Source of the DNA: Silvibacterium sp. | GTDB taxonomy: Bacteria > Acidobacteriota > Terriglobia > Terriglobales > Acidobacteriaceae | DNA length: 46,515 nt | Reading direction: 5' to 3' | Assembly: GCA_030037215.1 (NCBI GenBank) | Contig: JASHRS010000216.1 | Coordinates: forward strand, 1-46,515 | Shown here: positions 1 through 6,965 of the stretch, piece after piece | How positions within the stretch are numbered: the first letter of the stretch is position 1 | How the letters are laid out: each line of letters opens with the position of its first letter | Made by a program: the position numbers and the translations under genes | Notes under the pieces: model-generated | Seen by the model: only the letters and a program-made list of their open reading frames with translations | Databases searched by the model: none | What the model was told of the DNA's origin: nothing

Positions 1-147
1 CCAGACCAGGCTGGGCCAGAGAGAATCTGCGGAGCTCATCGCGCGTTGACCTCGACCGCTAATGATACAGCGTTTCGGAATGCTTCAAAGATTGCTCATT
101 CCGCCGCCGATCAATAGTTCACTTGCTGCGGCTTCACTTCGCAACAA

Positions 148-345
148 TCATGTTGAGACAAATACGACAATTTTCCCGGGAGTACGGTTGCTTCGCAGGC
201 TGCCGTTGTAGGCGTCTGCAGCGTGGTCCAGCGACACAACAGCCTTGACGAAGGCTTTCAGAGTTCCAGCATCAAGCAGTTTTGGAACCTCGATCAACCG
301 GGCGTTGGCTGGGCTCCGCAATATGAAACTTTCGCGCCGCCCCGC
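148..345 (-). pseudogene. 3' remnant of a zinc/quinone-type dehydrogenase
   Basis: Read on the minus strand, about 65 codons ending in a stop at 148-150 resemble the C-terminus of the MDR/quinone-oxidoreductase family: a segment like VPKLLDAGTLKAFVKAVV, then AADAYNGSL, then the closing strand PGKIVVFV. These correspond to the last helix and strand of the Rossmann/catalytic fold. Upstream in this frame the resemblance stops near 340-350. No Rossmann glycine motif or credible start is present, and the DUF4440-type gene begins on the opposite strand. I infer a decayed gene end. The exact left boundary of homology is uncertain, and a short chance ORF is possible. Confidence 0.45.
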
Positions 346-415
346 AGTCTGATGCTGATGAAATCGGAGGGTGTCGATTATGTGGAATGTCCGAATATCC
401 GGCTCGCATCGAAAT

Positions 416-1204
416 ATGAACGAGGTAATCCTTTTTTTCTTGATCGCAATAACCGCTCTCACACTGGATCTCAACGCGCAATCCGTTGCTTCAGTTTCCG
501 GCACCTGGTATGGAGACTTTGTGATGACGGGATCCGACGGCAAGACCAGCCATGACAAGGCCGTCCTCATCCTCAAGCATGACGGCGCTGTGGTGACGGG
601 CAGCGCAGGACCGACCATAGATCAACAGAGCGCTTTCACGAACGGCCGCATCGAAAATAATTCACTGCGCTTTCATATGGATGCAGCGGGAGGACTCGAC
701 TTCGAACTTCATCTGGACGGCAGCCGCCTTTACGGCACCGCCACTGGAACAAATCCGCGGCGACCCATGGAAGTTGTGCTCGATCTGCAACCTGCGCACG
801 ATCTGGTTCCCCAAAAGGAACTAACAGCGGAGATCACCGAAGCCGACCAGAAGCTCTTCGACGCCTTTGACCGGTGCGATGCAACGGATTATGCGTCTTT
901 CCTGAGCGATGATCTTGAATTCTTCCGCGACCATATGGGTGAGACGGATCACACCCAGAACGTTCAGTCGCTCAAGCAGCGCTGCGCCGAAGGTATTCAA
1001 TTGCGGCGTGAACTGTTGCGGGACACGCTTGTCATCAACGATCTGCCTGGATATGGCGCCCTGGAAGCAGGCACGCATCGCTTTTATTCCCGTCAGGCTG
1101 ATGGATCGGAGCATCTGGATGCGACCGCGCAGTTTGTGAACATATGGAGAAAAGAGGATGGCCACTGGAAGTTGGCACGCGCGATCAGCTTTAACCATCA
1201 TTAA
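416..1204 (+). CDS. Secreted NTF2-like (DUF4440-type) protein
   Basis: A protein of 262 residues. I choose ATG 416 because it puts a hydrophobic signal peptide (MNEVILFFLIAITALTLDL, cleavage near NAQS) right at the start; an in-frame GTG at 371 would add 15 polar residues before it. Residues about 30-110 form a beta-rich region (GTWYGDF, VTGSAGP). From about residue 124 there is an alpha+beta domain (EADQKLFDAFDRCDATDYASF, then a C-terminal WRKEDGHWKLARAISF) that is the hallmark of DUF4440/SnoaL-like NTF2 folds. Such domains usually bind small hydrophobic ligands, but many have no known activity. The protein probably acts in the periplasm. The substrate cannot be deduced. It stands alone, upstream of rpsT. 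Confidence 0.8.
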   Translation: MNEVILFFLIAITALTLDLNAQSVASVSGTWYGDFVMTGSDGKTSHDKAVLILKHDGAVVTGSAGPTIDQQSAFTNGRIENNSLRFHMDAAGGLDFELHLDGSRLYGTATGTNPRRPMEVVLDLQPAHDLVPQKELTAEITEADQKLFDAFDRCDATDYASFLSDDLEFFRDHMGETDHTQNVQSLKQRCAEGIQLRRELLRDTLVINDLPGYGALEAGTHRFYSRQADGSEHLDATAQFVNIWRKEDGHWKLARAISFNHH

Positions 1205-1256
1205 ACCGGGTAACGGATGCGGACCGTTAAGTCAAGGTAGCTGCTGCTCTTTCGCA

Positions 1257-1285
1257 TTGACCCGACCCATAAAATCCAATAAACT
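1257..1285 (+). promoter_or_regulatory. Sigma70-type promoter of rpsT
   Basis: TTGACC (1257-1262) and TAAACT (1280-1285) are separated by 17 bases, giving 5/6 and 4/6 matches to the -35 and -10 consensus. Transcription would start near 1292, leaving a leader of about 60 bases before the S20 start codon. Confidence 0.55.
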
Positions 1286-1351
1286 TAAGGTTTGCAGGGG
1301 ATGGCTCATTCGCTGCATCCCATTTCCACCAAAAGAGAGTTCAGAACTACC

Positions 1352-1630
1352 ATGGCAAACCATGTATCCGCGCTCAAGCGCGTCCGCCAAACCGAAAAGC
1401 GCACTGCGGTGAACCGTGCCAACAAAAGCCGTGTTCGCGGCAGCCTGCGCGCCCTGCGCGAGGCCATCCAGAAGGGCGACGCGAAGGCTGCGAACGCGCA
1501 GTATCGCGCAACCGTGTCCGCGCTCGACAAAAGCGTGCAGAAGGGTGTTCTCCATGCGAACACAGCATCGCGCTATAAGAGCCGCCTGAACGCGCGATTG
1601 AAGGCTCTGACCACCAAGTCGGCTGCGTAA
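1352..1630 (+). CDS. rpsT: 30S ribosomal protein S20
   Basis: A protein of 92 residues with the S20 signature: [17 protein letters not shown] at the N-terminus, [19 protein letters not shown] in the first helix, and [18 protein letters not shown] at the C-terminus. It is strongly basic and all helical, as expected for the 16S rRNA-binding small-subunit protein. The ATG at 1352 matches the family N-terminus exactly; in-frame upstream starts (TTG 1292, ATG 1301) would add a non-homologous extension. The gene is a single transcription unit with its own promoter (1257-1285) and terminator (1657-1684). Confidence 0.97.
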   Translation: MANHVSALKRVRQTEKRTAVNRANKSRVRGSLRALREAIQKGDAKAANAQYRATVSALDKSVQKGVLHANTASRYKSRLNARLKALTTKSAA

Positions 1631-1656
1631 AGCGCAAGTTCACCCATAGAATGATC

Positions 1657-1684
1657 AGGCCGGGATGCTCTCCCGGCCTTTTTG
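1657..1684 (+). terminator. Rho-independent terminator after rpsT
   Basis: A perfect 9-bp GC-rich stem (AGGCCGGGA / TCCCGGCCT) around a 5-base loop is followed by a T-run (TTTTTG). It lies 27 bases after the rpsT stop codon. Confidence 0.93.
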
Positions 1685-1724
1685 TTTCTTCAGAAATCCT
1701 CCGAAAATTTTTTCCAAACTCCTG

Positions 1725-1753
1725 TAGACAAAATCGGCTATCGGGAATACTCT
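1725..1753 (+). promoter_or_regulatory. Weak candidate promoter for the eCIS operon
   Basis: TAGACA (1725-1730, 5/6 to the -35 consensus) lies 17 bases before TACTCT (1748-1753, 3/6 to the -10). It is the best sigma70-like match I found by eye between the rpsT terminator and the sheath gene, but it is weak and about 390 bases from the start codon. Confidence 0.22.
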
Positions 1754-2131
1754 GCGAAACACGCTTAATTTTCCTGTTGTGATGAGTACGTGGATTTACG
1801 AACGCAGGCAGGCACAAGTCTTCAGCAGATAGACGCAGACGAATCGGACCTGGGCCTCTCTTTCACTGTCTGGAACATATTTGAAAACGGAGCGGGCATT
1901 GCGCCCTCTCTCATAAAACCCACCAGCCGGTAAATCCACTTTCGGATCGCCCGCGCGAGTGTGACCCCCGCCATCGTCGTGGAGGCCGTCCTCGCTGCCG
2001 CTGAGTTGTTCTTGCGATCCAACCGCTTCCGAAAGATCGCGGCAGAGCCAAACACGCTCACTCTCCCGTTCTTCCTTCAGCAGTTCGATTATCCCCTATC
2101 CGCTTCTGCTCCCTGAGCATGGCTCTCAGGC

Positions 2132-2139
2132 AAGGAGGA
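2132..2139 (+). promoter_or_regulatory. Strong ribosome binding site deciding the sheath start
   Basis: AAGGAGGA lies 6 bases before ATG 2146 and selects it over the in-frame ATG at 2119, which has no Shine-Dalgarno sequence. Confidence 0.8.
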
Positions 2140-2145
2140 CGCACC

Positions 2146-3705
2146 ATGTCTGCTTTTACCTACCCCGGTGTCTACATCGAGGAATTGCCCAGCGGCGTTC
2201 ACACGATCACCGGCGTTGCCACATCCATCGCCGCCTTTGTCGGCTGGGCGGATCAGGGGCCGGTTACGCAGGCCACTCTGGTCGAGAGCTGGTCCGACTT
2301 TGCCAACCAGTTCGGCGGCCTCGATTCACGCAGCCTGCTCGGTTACTCAGTCAACCAGTTCTTCGCCAACGGAGGCGCGCAAGCTTATATCGTGCGGCTC
2401 GTCTGGACTGATGCCGCGACGGCGTCTTCCAGTGACGGCGGCACGCCGTTCACTATCGGCGGACTCACCCTCTACGCCAAAAGTCCAGGCAACTGGGGCA
2501 GCAATATCAGGATCACTCTCACCCTGGCGTCGGACCCTACCCGCTTCAGCATTCTTGTGGAGCAGCTTTCCACCACCGGCGGTGCGACGACGACTCTCGA
2601 GAACTTCTTCAACATGTCGTTCAACCCGGCAGACCCGCAGGGCATGTATGTGGTTGCGGTCATCGACAGCGACTCCAACTACCTCACCTTTATTGATCCC
2701 GCCACCCCGACTACTCCACCGGGAACCCCAACCGGCTCGCCAGCGGCCATCACGAAGCTTACGCTCGGCGGCGGAAAAGATGGGACCGTCCTAAACCCGA
2801 ACGACGGTAACTTTGAAACCGCTCTGAATGCGACCACCAGCGGAGTCTCACTGCTGAGCTCGGTCTTTTTCAACCTGCTCTGCGTGCCGGGAGAAACGGA
2901 GGGCGCAACCATTTCCGGCCTCCAGGGCTTCTGCGCAGAGCCGCAAAACCGCGCGTTTTATATCGTCGATGCGCCGCAGTTGGCTACTTACTCCGGACTC
3001 AACTCGACCGGCCCGGTGGGAAGCACTGCGGGCAGCATTACCACCGCGCCCAACGCCGCAAACTCCGCCTTCTACTTTCCTTGGGTTACGGCACCGGACC
3101 CGCTGGCAGGCCAACGTCCTAAGTTGGTTCCTCCATGCGGCTTCATCGCCGGCATCTATGCCGCCACTGACGCTTCCCGCGGCGTATGGAAGGCGCCAGC
3201 CGGCATCGATGCCGGACTCACCGGCGTCATCAGCCTTCAGACTGTCCTCACCGATCAGCAAAACGGCGATCTGAACACGCAGGGCATCAACTGCCTGCGC
3301 CAGTTCAATGTCTATGGCAACGTGGTGTGGGGCGCACGCACGCTCGTCGGCAGCGATCAGGCGGGCTCGCAGTGGAAGTATGTGCCCATCCGGCGGTTCG
3401 CGTTATTCCTCGAGTCCAGCCTCTACCAAGGCACTCAGTGGGTGGTCTTCGAGCCAAACGACGAGACTCTCTGGGGCCAGATTCGCCTGAATATCGGCTC
3501 CTTCATGCAGGGGCTGTTTCTGCAGGGGGCATTTCAGGGAACCACGCCGTCACAAGCCTACTTCGTCAAGTGCGACTCGGAAAACAATCCGCAGAGCAGC
3601 ATCGATCAAGGCATCGTGAATATCCTGGTGGGCTTCGCGCCGCTCTATCCCGCCGAATTCGTCGTGATCCAGATCCAACAAATGGCCGGACAAAGCCAGT
3701 CATAA
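2146..3705 (+). CDS. eCIS contractile sheath protein
   Basis: A protein of 519 residues. It builds the contractile sheath around the inner tube; its contraction drives the tube into a target. The N-terminus carries the universal sheath opening (YPGVYIEELPSGVHTITGV at about 6-24, then TSIAAFVG), which forms the strand that links subunits. The central part (about 90-370) is the variable surface domain. The conserved C-terminal sheath domain runs from about 380 to 515 (GINCLRQF, VWGARTL, then RRFALFLESSLYQGTQWVVF and APLYPAEFVVIQIQQ). It is the first gene of the operon. Only one sheath gene is present, whereas Afp and PVC encode several, so the sheath is probably built from a single protein. Confidence 0.97.
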   Translation: MSAFTYPGVYIEELPSGVHTITGVATSIAAFVGWADQGPVTQATLVESWSDFANQFGGLDSRSLLGYSVNQFFANGGAQAYIVRLVWTDAATASSSDGGTPFTIGGLTLYAKSPGNWGSNIRITLTLASDPTRFSILVEQLSTTGGATTTLENFFNMSFNPADPQGMYVVAVIDSDSNYLTFIDPATPTTPPGTPTGSPAAITKLTLGGGKDGTVLNPNDGNFETALNATTSGVSLLSSVFFNLLCVPGETEGATISGLQGFCAEPQNRAFYIVDAPQLATYSGLNSTGPVGSTAGSITTAPNAANSAFYFPWVTAPDPLAGQRPKLVPPCGFIAGIYAATDASRGVWKAPAGIDAGLTGVISLQTVLTDQQNGDLNTQGINCLRQFNVYGNVVWGARTLVGSDQAGSQWKYVPIRRFALFLESSLYQGTQWVVFEPNDETLWGQIRLNIGSFMQGLFLQGAFQGTTPSQAYFVKCDSENNPQSSIDQGIVNILVGFAPLYPAEFVVIQIQQMAGQSQS

Positions 3706-3717
3706 GAGGGGAAAGCC

Positions 3718-4245
3718 ATGGCTCAATTTTCAGTGAACACTACGCGTCTCGATCCGTACAAGAATTTCAAGTTCCGTCTGAAGTGGGACGGCCAATATGT
3801 TGCCGGCTGCAGCAAGATGACTGCACTCAAACGCACAACTGAAGTCGTCGAGCATCGCGCCGGAGGCGATCCGTCCACCGCGCACAAGTCGCCAGGGCGC
3901 AACAAGTACGAGGCGATCACGCTTGAACGCGGACTTACTCAGGACCTTGCCTTTCACGACTGGGCAGGTCTGGTGTGGAATTTCGGAGCCGCGCTCGGGT
4001 CCGAGGTCTCGCTGGCCAACTTCCGCAAGGACATTTATCTCGAGTTCTACAACGAGGCCGGACAGCTGGTGATCGCTTACAAAATCTATCGCTGCTGGGT
4101 GTCCGAATATCAGGCGATGCCGGATCTGGATGCCAACGCCAATGCCATCGCGATTGAGCACATCAAGCTCGAGAACGAAGGCTGGGAGCGGGACACCAGT
4201 GTAACTGAGCCTCAGGAGCCGACACTGACGACGGTGAGCACCTAG
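3718..4245 (+). CDS. eCIS inner tube protein (gp19/Hcp-like)
   Basis: A protein of 175 residues matching the phage T4 gp19-like tail tube family. Key stretches are DPYKNFKFRLKWDGQYVAG near the N-terminus, the loop KRTTEVVEHRAGGD, PGRNKYEAITLERGLTQD, and ANAIAIEHIKLENEGWERD at the C-terminus. Subunits form stacked hexameric rings that make the rigid tube and may hold cargo. It follows the sheath by 12 bases with its own GAGGGG ribosome site. A single tube gene suggests a uniform tube, unlike Afp, which has two tube proteins. The C-terminal tail (PQEPTLTTVST) is slightly longer than usual. Confidence 0.95.
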   Translation: MAQFSVNTTRLDPYKNFKFRLKWDGQYVAGCSKMTALKRTTEVVEHRAGGDPSTAHKSPGRNKYEAITLERGLTQDLAFHDWAGLVWNFGAALGSEVSLANFRKDIYLEFYNEAGQLVIAYKIYRCWVSEYQAMPDLDANANAIAIEHIKLENEGWERDTSVTEPQEPTLTTVST

Positions 4246-4262
4246 AGGCGGGGCCTGGTTGG

Positions 4263-4958
4263 ATGAGAACACTATCCAATCTCGATTTCCTGCGGCTATG
4301 GGAGCTTGGCGTCGACCTTCATCCGCTCGACCGCGCGCTGCTGACGCTCTCTGCCGCGCTTCCGCAGGAGTCGTATGATGCGCTGGCCGGCTGGCCGCTC
4401 GGCCGGCGCAACACGGCGCTTGCGGAAGTGCGCTTGGCCTGCTTCGGGCGGCAGATGCAGGGCTGGATTCCGTGTCCGCAGTGCGGCGTACGGCTGGAGT
4501 TTGCATTCGATGCGGAAGCGTTGAAGGCAGACCCCAACGAAACCGAGGTCGGTTTTCACGGCCTCAGCTTTCGCCTGCCTACCAGCCGCGACCTGGCAAC
4601 GATTGCCGGGGAACAGGATACGCGAGCGGCAGCTTTGCAACTGGCGCAACAGTGTTGCACGGAAGATCGCGAACTGCACACATGGTCTGAGGAGGACCTC
4701 GACGGCATTGGGGATTGTTTTGCTCAAGCCGATCCGATGGCAGAAACCCGCGTCTATCTTCGCTGCGCTCAGTGCGAAGCGCAATGGCAGGAAACACTCG
4801 ACATTGCCGCGTGGCTCTGGGCTGAAGTCGAAGCACGCGCACGCAGACTGCTGCTTGAAGTTCATACATTGGCATCGGCCTATGGATGGACTGAGAGTGA
4901 AGTTCTCGCGCTCAGCGAGCCGCGTCGCACTGCATATCTCGAAATGGTGAACGCATGA
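4263..4958 (+). CDS. gp51-like baseplate assembly protein with zinc-ribbon cysteines
   Basis: A protein of 231 residues. Two CxxC pairs (C71/C74 in CPQC and C168/C171 in CAQC) bracket an acidic alpha/beta insert and could bind one zinc ion. The C-terminal helix region (HTLASAYGWTESEVLALS, then RRTAYLEMV) resembles the T4 gp51-type baseplate-hub assembly chaperone found in many phage tails and eCIS loci. The N-terminus (LRLWELGVDLHPLDRALLTL) is typical of the eCIS version. I infer a role in assembly rather than in the mature particle. It sits 17 bases after the tube gene and overlaps the next gene by 4 bases. The role is a family-level guess. Confidence 0.7.
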   Translation: MRTLSNLDFLRLWELGVDLHPLDRALLTLSAALPQESYDALAGWPLGRRNTALAEVRLACFGRQMQGWIPCPQCGVRLEFAFDAEALKADPNETEVGFHGLSFRLPTSRDLATIAGEQDTRAAALQLAQQCCTEDRELHTWSEEDLDGIGDCFAQADPMAETRVYLRCAQCEAQWQETLDIAAWLWAEVEARARRLLLEVHTLASAYGWTESEVLALSEPRRTAYLEMVNA

Positions 4959-5704
4959 GCGGTTATCTGCAACGAATCGCATCCGGCGTCCTGAGCCCGG
5001 CGAGAGCTATTCATCCCATGGTTGGCTCCATGTGGGCTGCGCCCGGGAAAGCAGAGCCTATCGAGACTATCCTCGGCGAAGCCCCAACGGATGCGGGTCC
5101 ACGCCGTTCTACGATGCTCCGGGGCGAGGCTGCTCACGCCAAGGCTGCAATGAGTGACAAGGCAAGTAGTCTCGATGTCGAGCAATCTGAGACAGGGCCG
5201 ATCAGAAGCGCTGACCTGCTTATTGAAGCAACAGACAGATCGACTACCGCAGAACCTGTTCGCGGTGGCTCTGAATCGAGAACATCTCCCGCCACACCTG
5301 TCGCCATTCATCCTTTGCTGGCTGCCGACCGACCGGGCGGTGTCGCTACTGAGCTGAAAAGTCAACGGCGCAATGCGTCAGAGTTCCGTGAAGCAGGTGC
5401 GGCGGAGCAACCCGGGCCGGCTGAACGCTCCGCTCCTGCGAGGTTTACGCCGCTCGTCGTTTCCGCGTCTCCAAACGCTTCAGACTCTATTCGTGTATTA
5501 CATTCTCCGCTTGGCACAGAGCGACGGAATCCCGCATCCTTAACCACAACTCAAGCTGCGCAGGAGCCGGATGAAATCCAGATCCACATCGGGCGCATTG
5601 AGGTCACAGCTGCATTACCGCAGCCTCCTGCACGTCCTGCTGCGAAACCACGCAGCTCGGTTGATCTCGGCGAATATCTCAAGCGCGACAGGAGGGCCAG
5701 ATGA
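4955..5704 (+). CDS. Disordered eCIS protein with C-terminal IGRIEV motif
   Basis: A protein of 249 residues. Residues 1-200 are low in hydrophobics and rich in Ala, Ser, Pro, Arg and Glu, so probably unfolded. The C-terminus holds a short conserved-looking block: EIQIHIGRIEVTA at about 206-218, a Pro-rich spacer, then LGEYLKRDRRAR at the end. I recall the same layout (I.V.IGRIEVRA followed by a D/E-Y-L basic tail) in small hypothetical proteins of other eCIS clusters, always near the sheath/tube genes. It overlaps both neighbours by 4 bases (ATGA), so it is translationally coupled to the chaperone-like gene and the cap gene. Its function is unknown; a particle-assembly adaptor is plausible. 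Confidence 0.75.
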   Translation: MSGYLQRIASGVLSPARAIHPMVGSMWAAPGKAEPIETILGEAPTDAGPRRSTMLRGEAAHAKAAMSDKASSLDVEQSETGPIRSADLLIEATDRSTTAEPVRGGSESRTSPATPVAIHPLLAADRPGGVATELKSQRRNASEFREAGAAEQPGPAERSAPARFTPLVVSASPNASDSIRVLHSPLGTERRNPASLTTTQAAQEPDEIQIHIGRIEVTAALPQPPARPAAKPRSSVDLGEYLKRDRRAR

Positions 5705-6963
5705 GCAACGCTCTTGCGCTCTCCGCTGTTACAACCGTACTGCAAACCTGCCTGGGACTTGTGTACAACAATCCGGGCTCGGCGCTCGGCACCGTAACGG
5801 TTTCTGCCGTTGCGCCGGACATCGTCCAGGCCAAGGTGGGCACCGGCTCAGATTCCGGCCTGCAGGTAAATCTTTTTCTGCATCAGGTAACGCCGAACCC
5901 TGCGTGGCGCAACATCGGCCTTCCTTCGATGGGCTCGGACGGACTGACCCGGCTAAAAAACCCTCCGCTCGCGCTTGACCTGCATTATCTGCTCACCGCC
6001 TATGCAGGTGAGGACACCGAGGCTGAGGCTTTGCTCGGCTACGCAATTCTCATGCTCCATGAAAATCCCATCCTGCCGCGCGAGTTGATCAACACCATCC
6101 TCGGCAGCGTCCCCAACACGCATCCCCTCTATAGCGCGCTGAGCACTACGGGGCTTGATACGCAGATCGAGATGATCAAGATTTCCCCGGCTACGCTGGG
6201 ACGCGAAGAACTCGCATGGCTGTGGACCGCGCTCAAGGCCGATTATCGTCCGACATTTCCCTTCCAGGTTTCCGTCGTGCTGATGCGGAATCAGAATCCC
6301 TCGGTCTTTTCGCTTCCAGTGCTCACACGTAATTTGGTCGTGCAAGCCGGCCCTCCGGCGCAACTGTTCCAGGTGCAACCGCCGAACGATCAGTCTCCTG
6401 CGGCTGTTGGAGATACGGTCACGATCTCAGGCACGTCGCTGGCGAGCGCTCCTGTAGGCGGAAGCACAGTGGTTTCGATCGTCAATCCGAAAATCAATGT
6501 TACCGATCAGTTCACCGTTCCTGCAGGCAACATCAAGGACACATCCATCAGCTTCGAAGTTCCTGAGGATCCCGCAAATCTTCCCGCCGGGGCCTGCCAA
6601 GTCTCTTTGCTCTTCGAAGATTCGGGCAACAACATCCAGCAGCACACAAACAGCGTGGTCGTGGCGATTGCCCTGAGTATCTCTACTACTACGCCGCCTA
6701 CGGCAGCGGCGAGCGGTGGAGGCACGCTCATCACACTGACCTGCGACCCTCAGGTTCGCTCCAACCAGAGCGTTTATCTCATCCTGGGATCAAATGCCGT
6801 GGCTGCGCAGCCGTTCACAGGCTCTACTGCGACGCTCAGCTTCCAGTTCACGCCAGCCCTTGCTGCGGGAACGTATGCTGTGCGTCTGCAGGTTGACGGA
6901 GTTCCAACTCCGACAGCCGTCAACTGGAAGTTCACGCCGCCTAATTCGCTGGTGAAGGTGTAG
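5701..6963 (+). CDS. DUF4255 / Pvc16-type tail terminator (cap) protein
   Basis: A protein of 420 residues. The N-terminal ~185 residues match the DUF4255 (Pvc16_N) family: LSAVTTVLQTCLGLVYNN, VNLFLHQVTPNPAWRNIGLP, PPLALDLHYLLTAYA, then ALLGYAILMLHENPIL. In Afp/PVC this protein caps the distal end of the tube and sheath and fixes particle length. Residues about 220-415 are two beta-sandwich (IPT/Ig-like) modules (GDTVTISGTSL, and GGGTLITLTCDP), an extension not present in short Pvc16 proteins and perhaps exposed at the cap. It overlaps the previous gene by 4 bases and precedes the AAA+ gene by 2 bases. Confidence 0.92.
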   Translation: MSNALALSAVTTVLQTCLGLVYNNPGSALGTVTVSAVAPDIVQAKVGTGSDSGLQVNLFLHQVTPNPAWRNIGLPSMGSDGLTRLKNPPLALDLHYLLTAYAGEDTEAEALLGYAILMLHENPILPRELINTILGSVPNTHPLYSALSTTGLDTQIEMIKISPATLGREELAWLWTALKADYRPTFPFQVSVVLMRNQNPSVFSLPVLTRNLVVQAGPPAQLFQVQPPNDQSPAAVGDTVTISGTSLASAPVGGSTVVSIVNPKINVTDQFTVPAGNIKDTSISFEVPEDPANLPAGACQVSLLFEDSGNNIQQHTNSVVVAIALSISTTTPPTAAASGGGTLITLTCDPQVRSNQSVYLILGSNAVAAQPFTGSTATLSFQFTPALAAGTYAVRLQVDGVPTPTAVNWKFTPPNSLVKV

Positions 6964-6965
6964 TC

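Larger units (their letters stand above)
1685..2145 (+). other. Non-coding leader region upstream of the eCIS cluster
   Basis: I recognise no gene here. The region is AT-richer at its start and GC-rich later. Two short GTG-started plus-strand frames are open: about 1790-1933 (47 codons) and 1961-2116 (51 codons, ending 30 bases before the sheath start). Neither has a recognisable sequence or a clear ribosome site. The region most likely holds the promoter and regulatory leader of the injection-system operon. The short frames may be chance, or remnants of a gene. Confidence 0.4.

Noticed and set aside
1822-2061. 79-codon minus-strand ORF upstream of the eCIS
   Set aside because: No recognisable domain, no ribosome site, and its composition looks like a random frame in GC-rich DNA.
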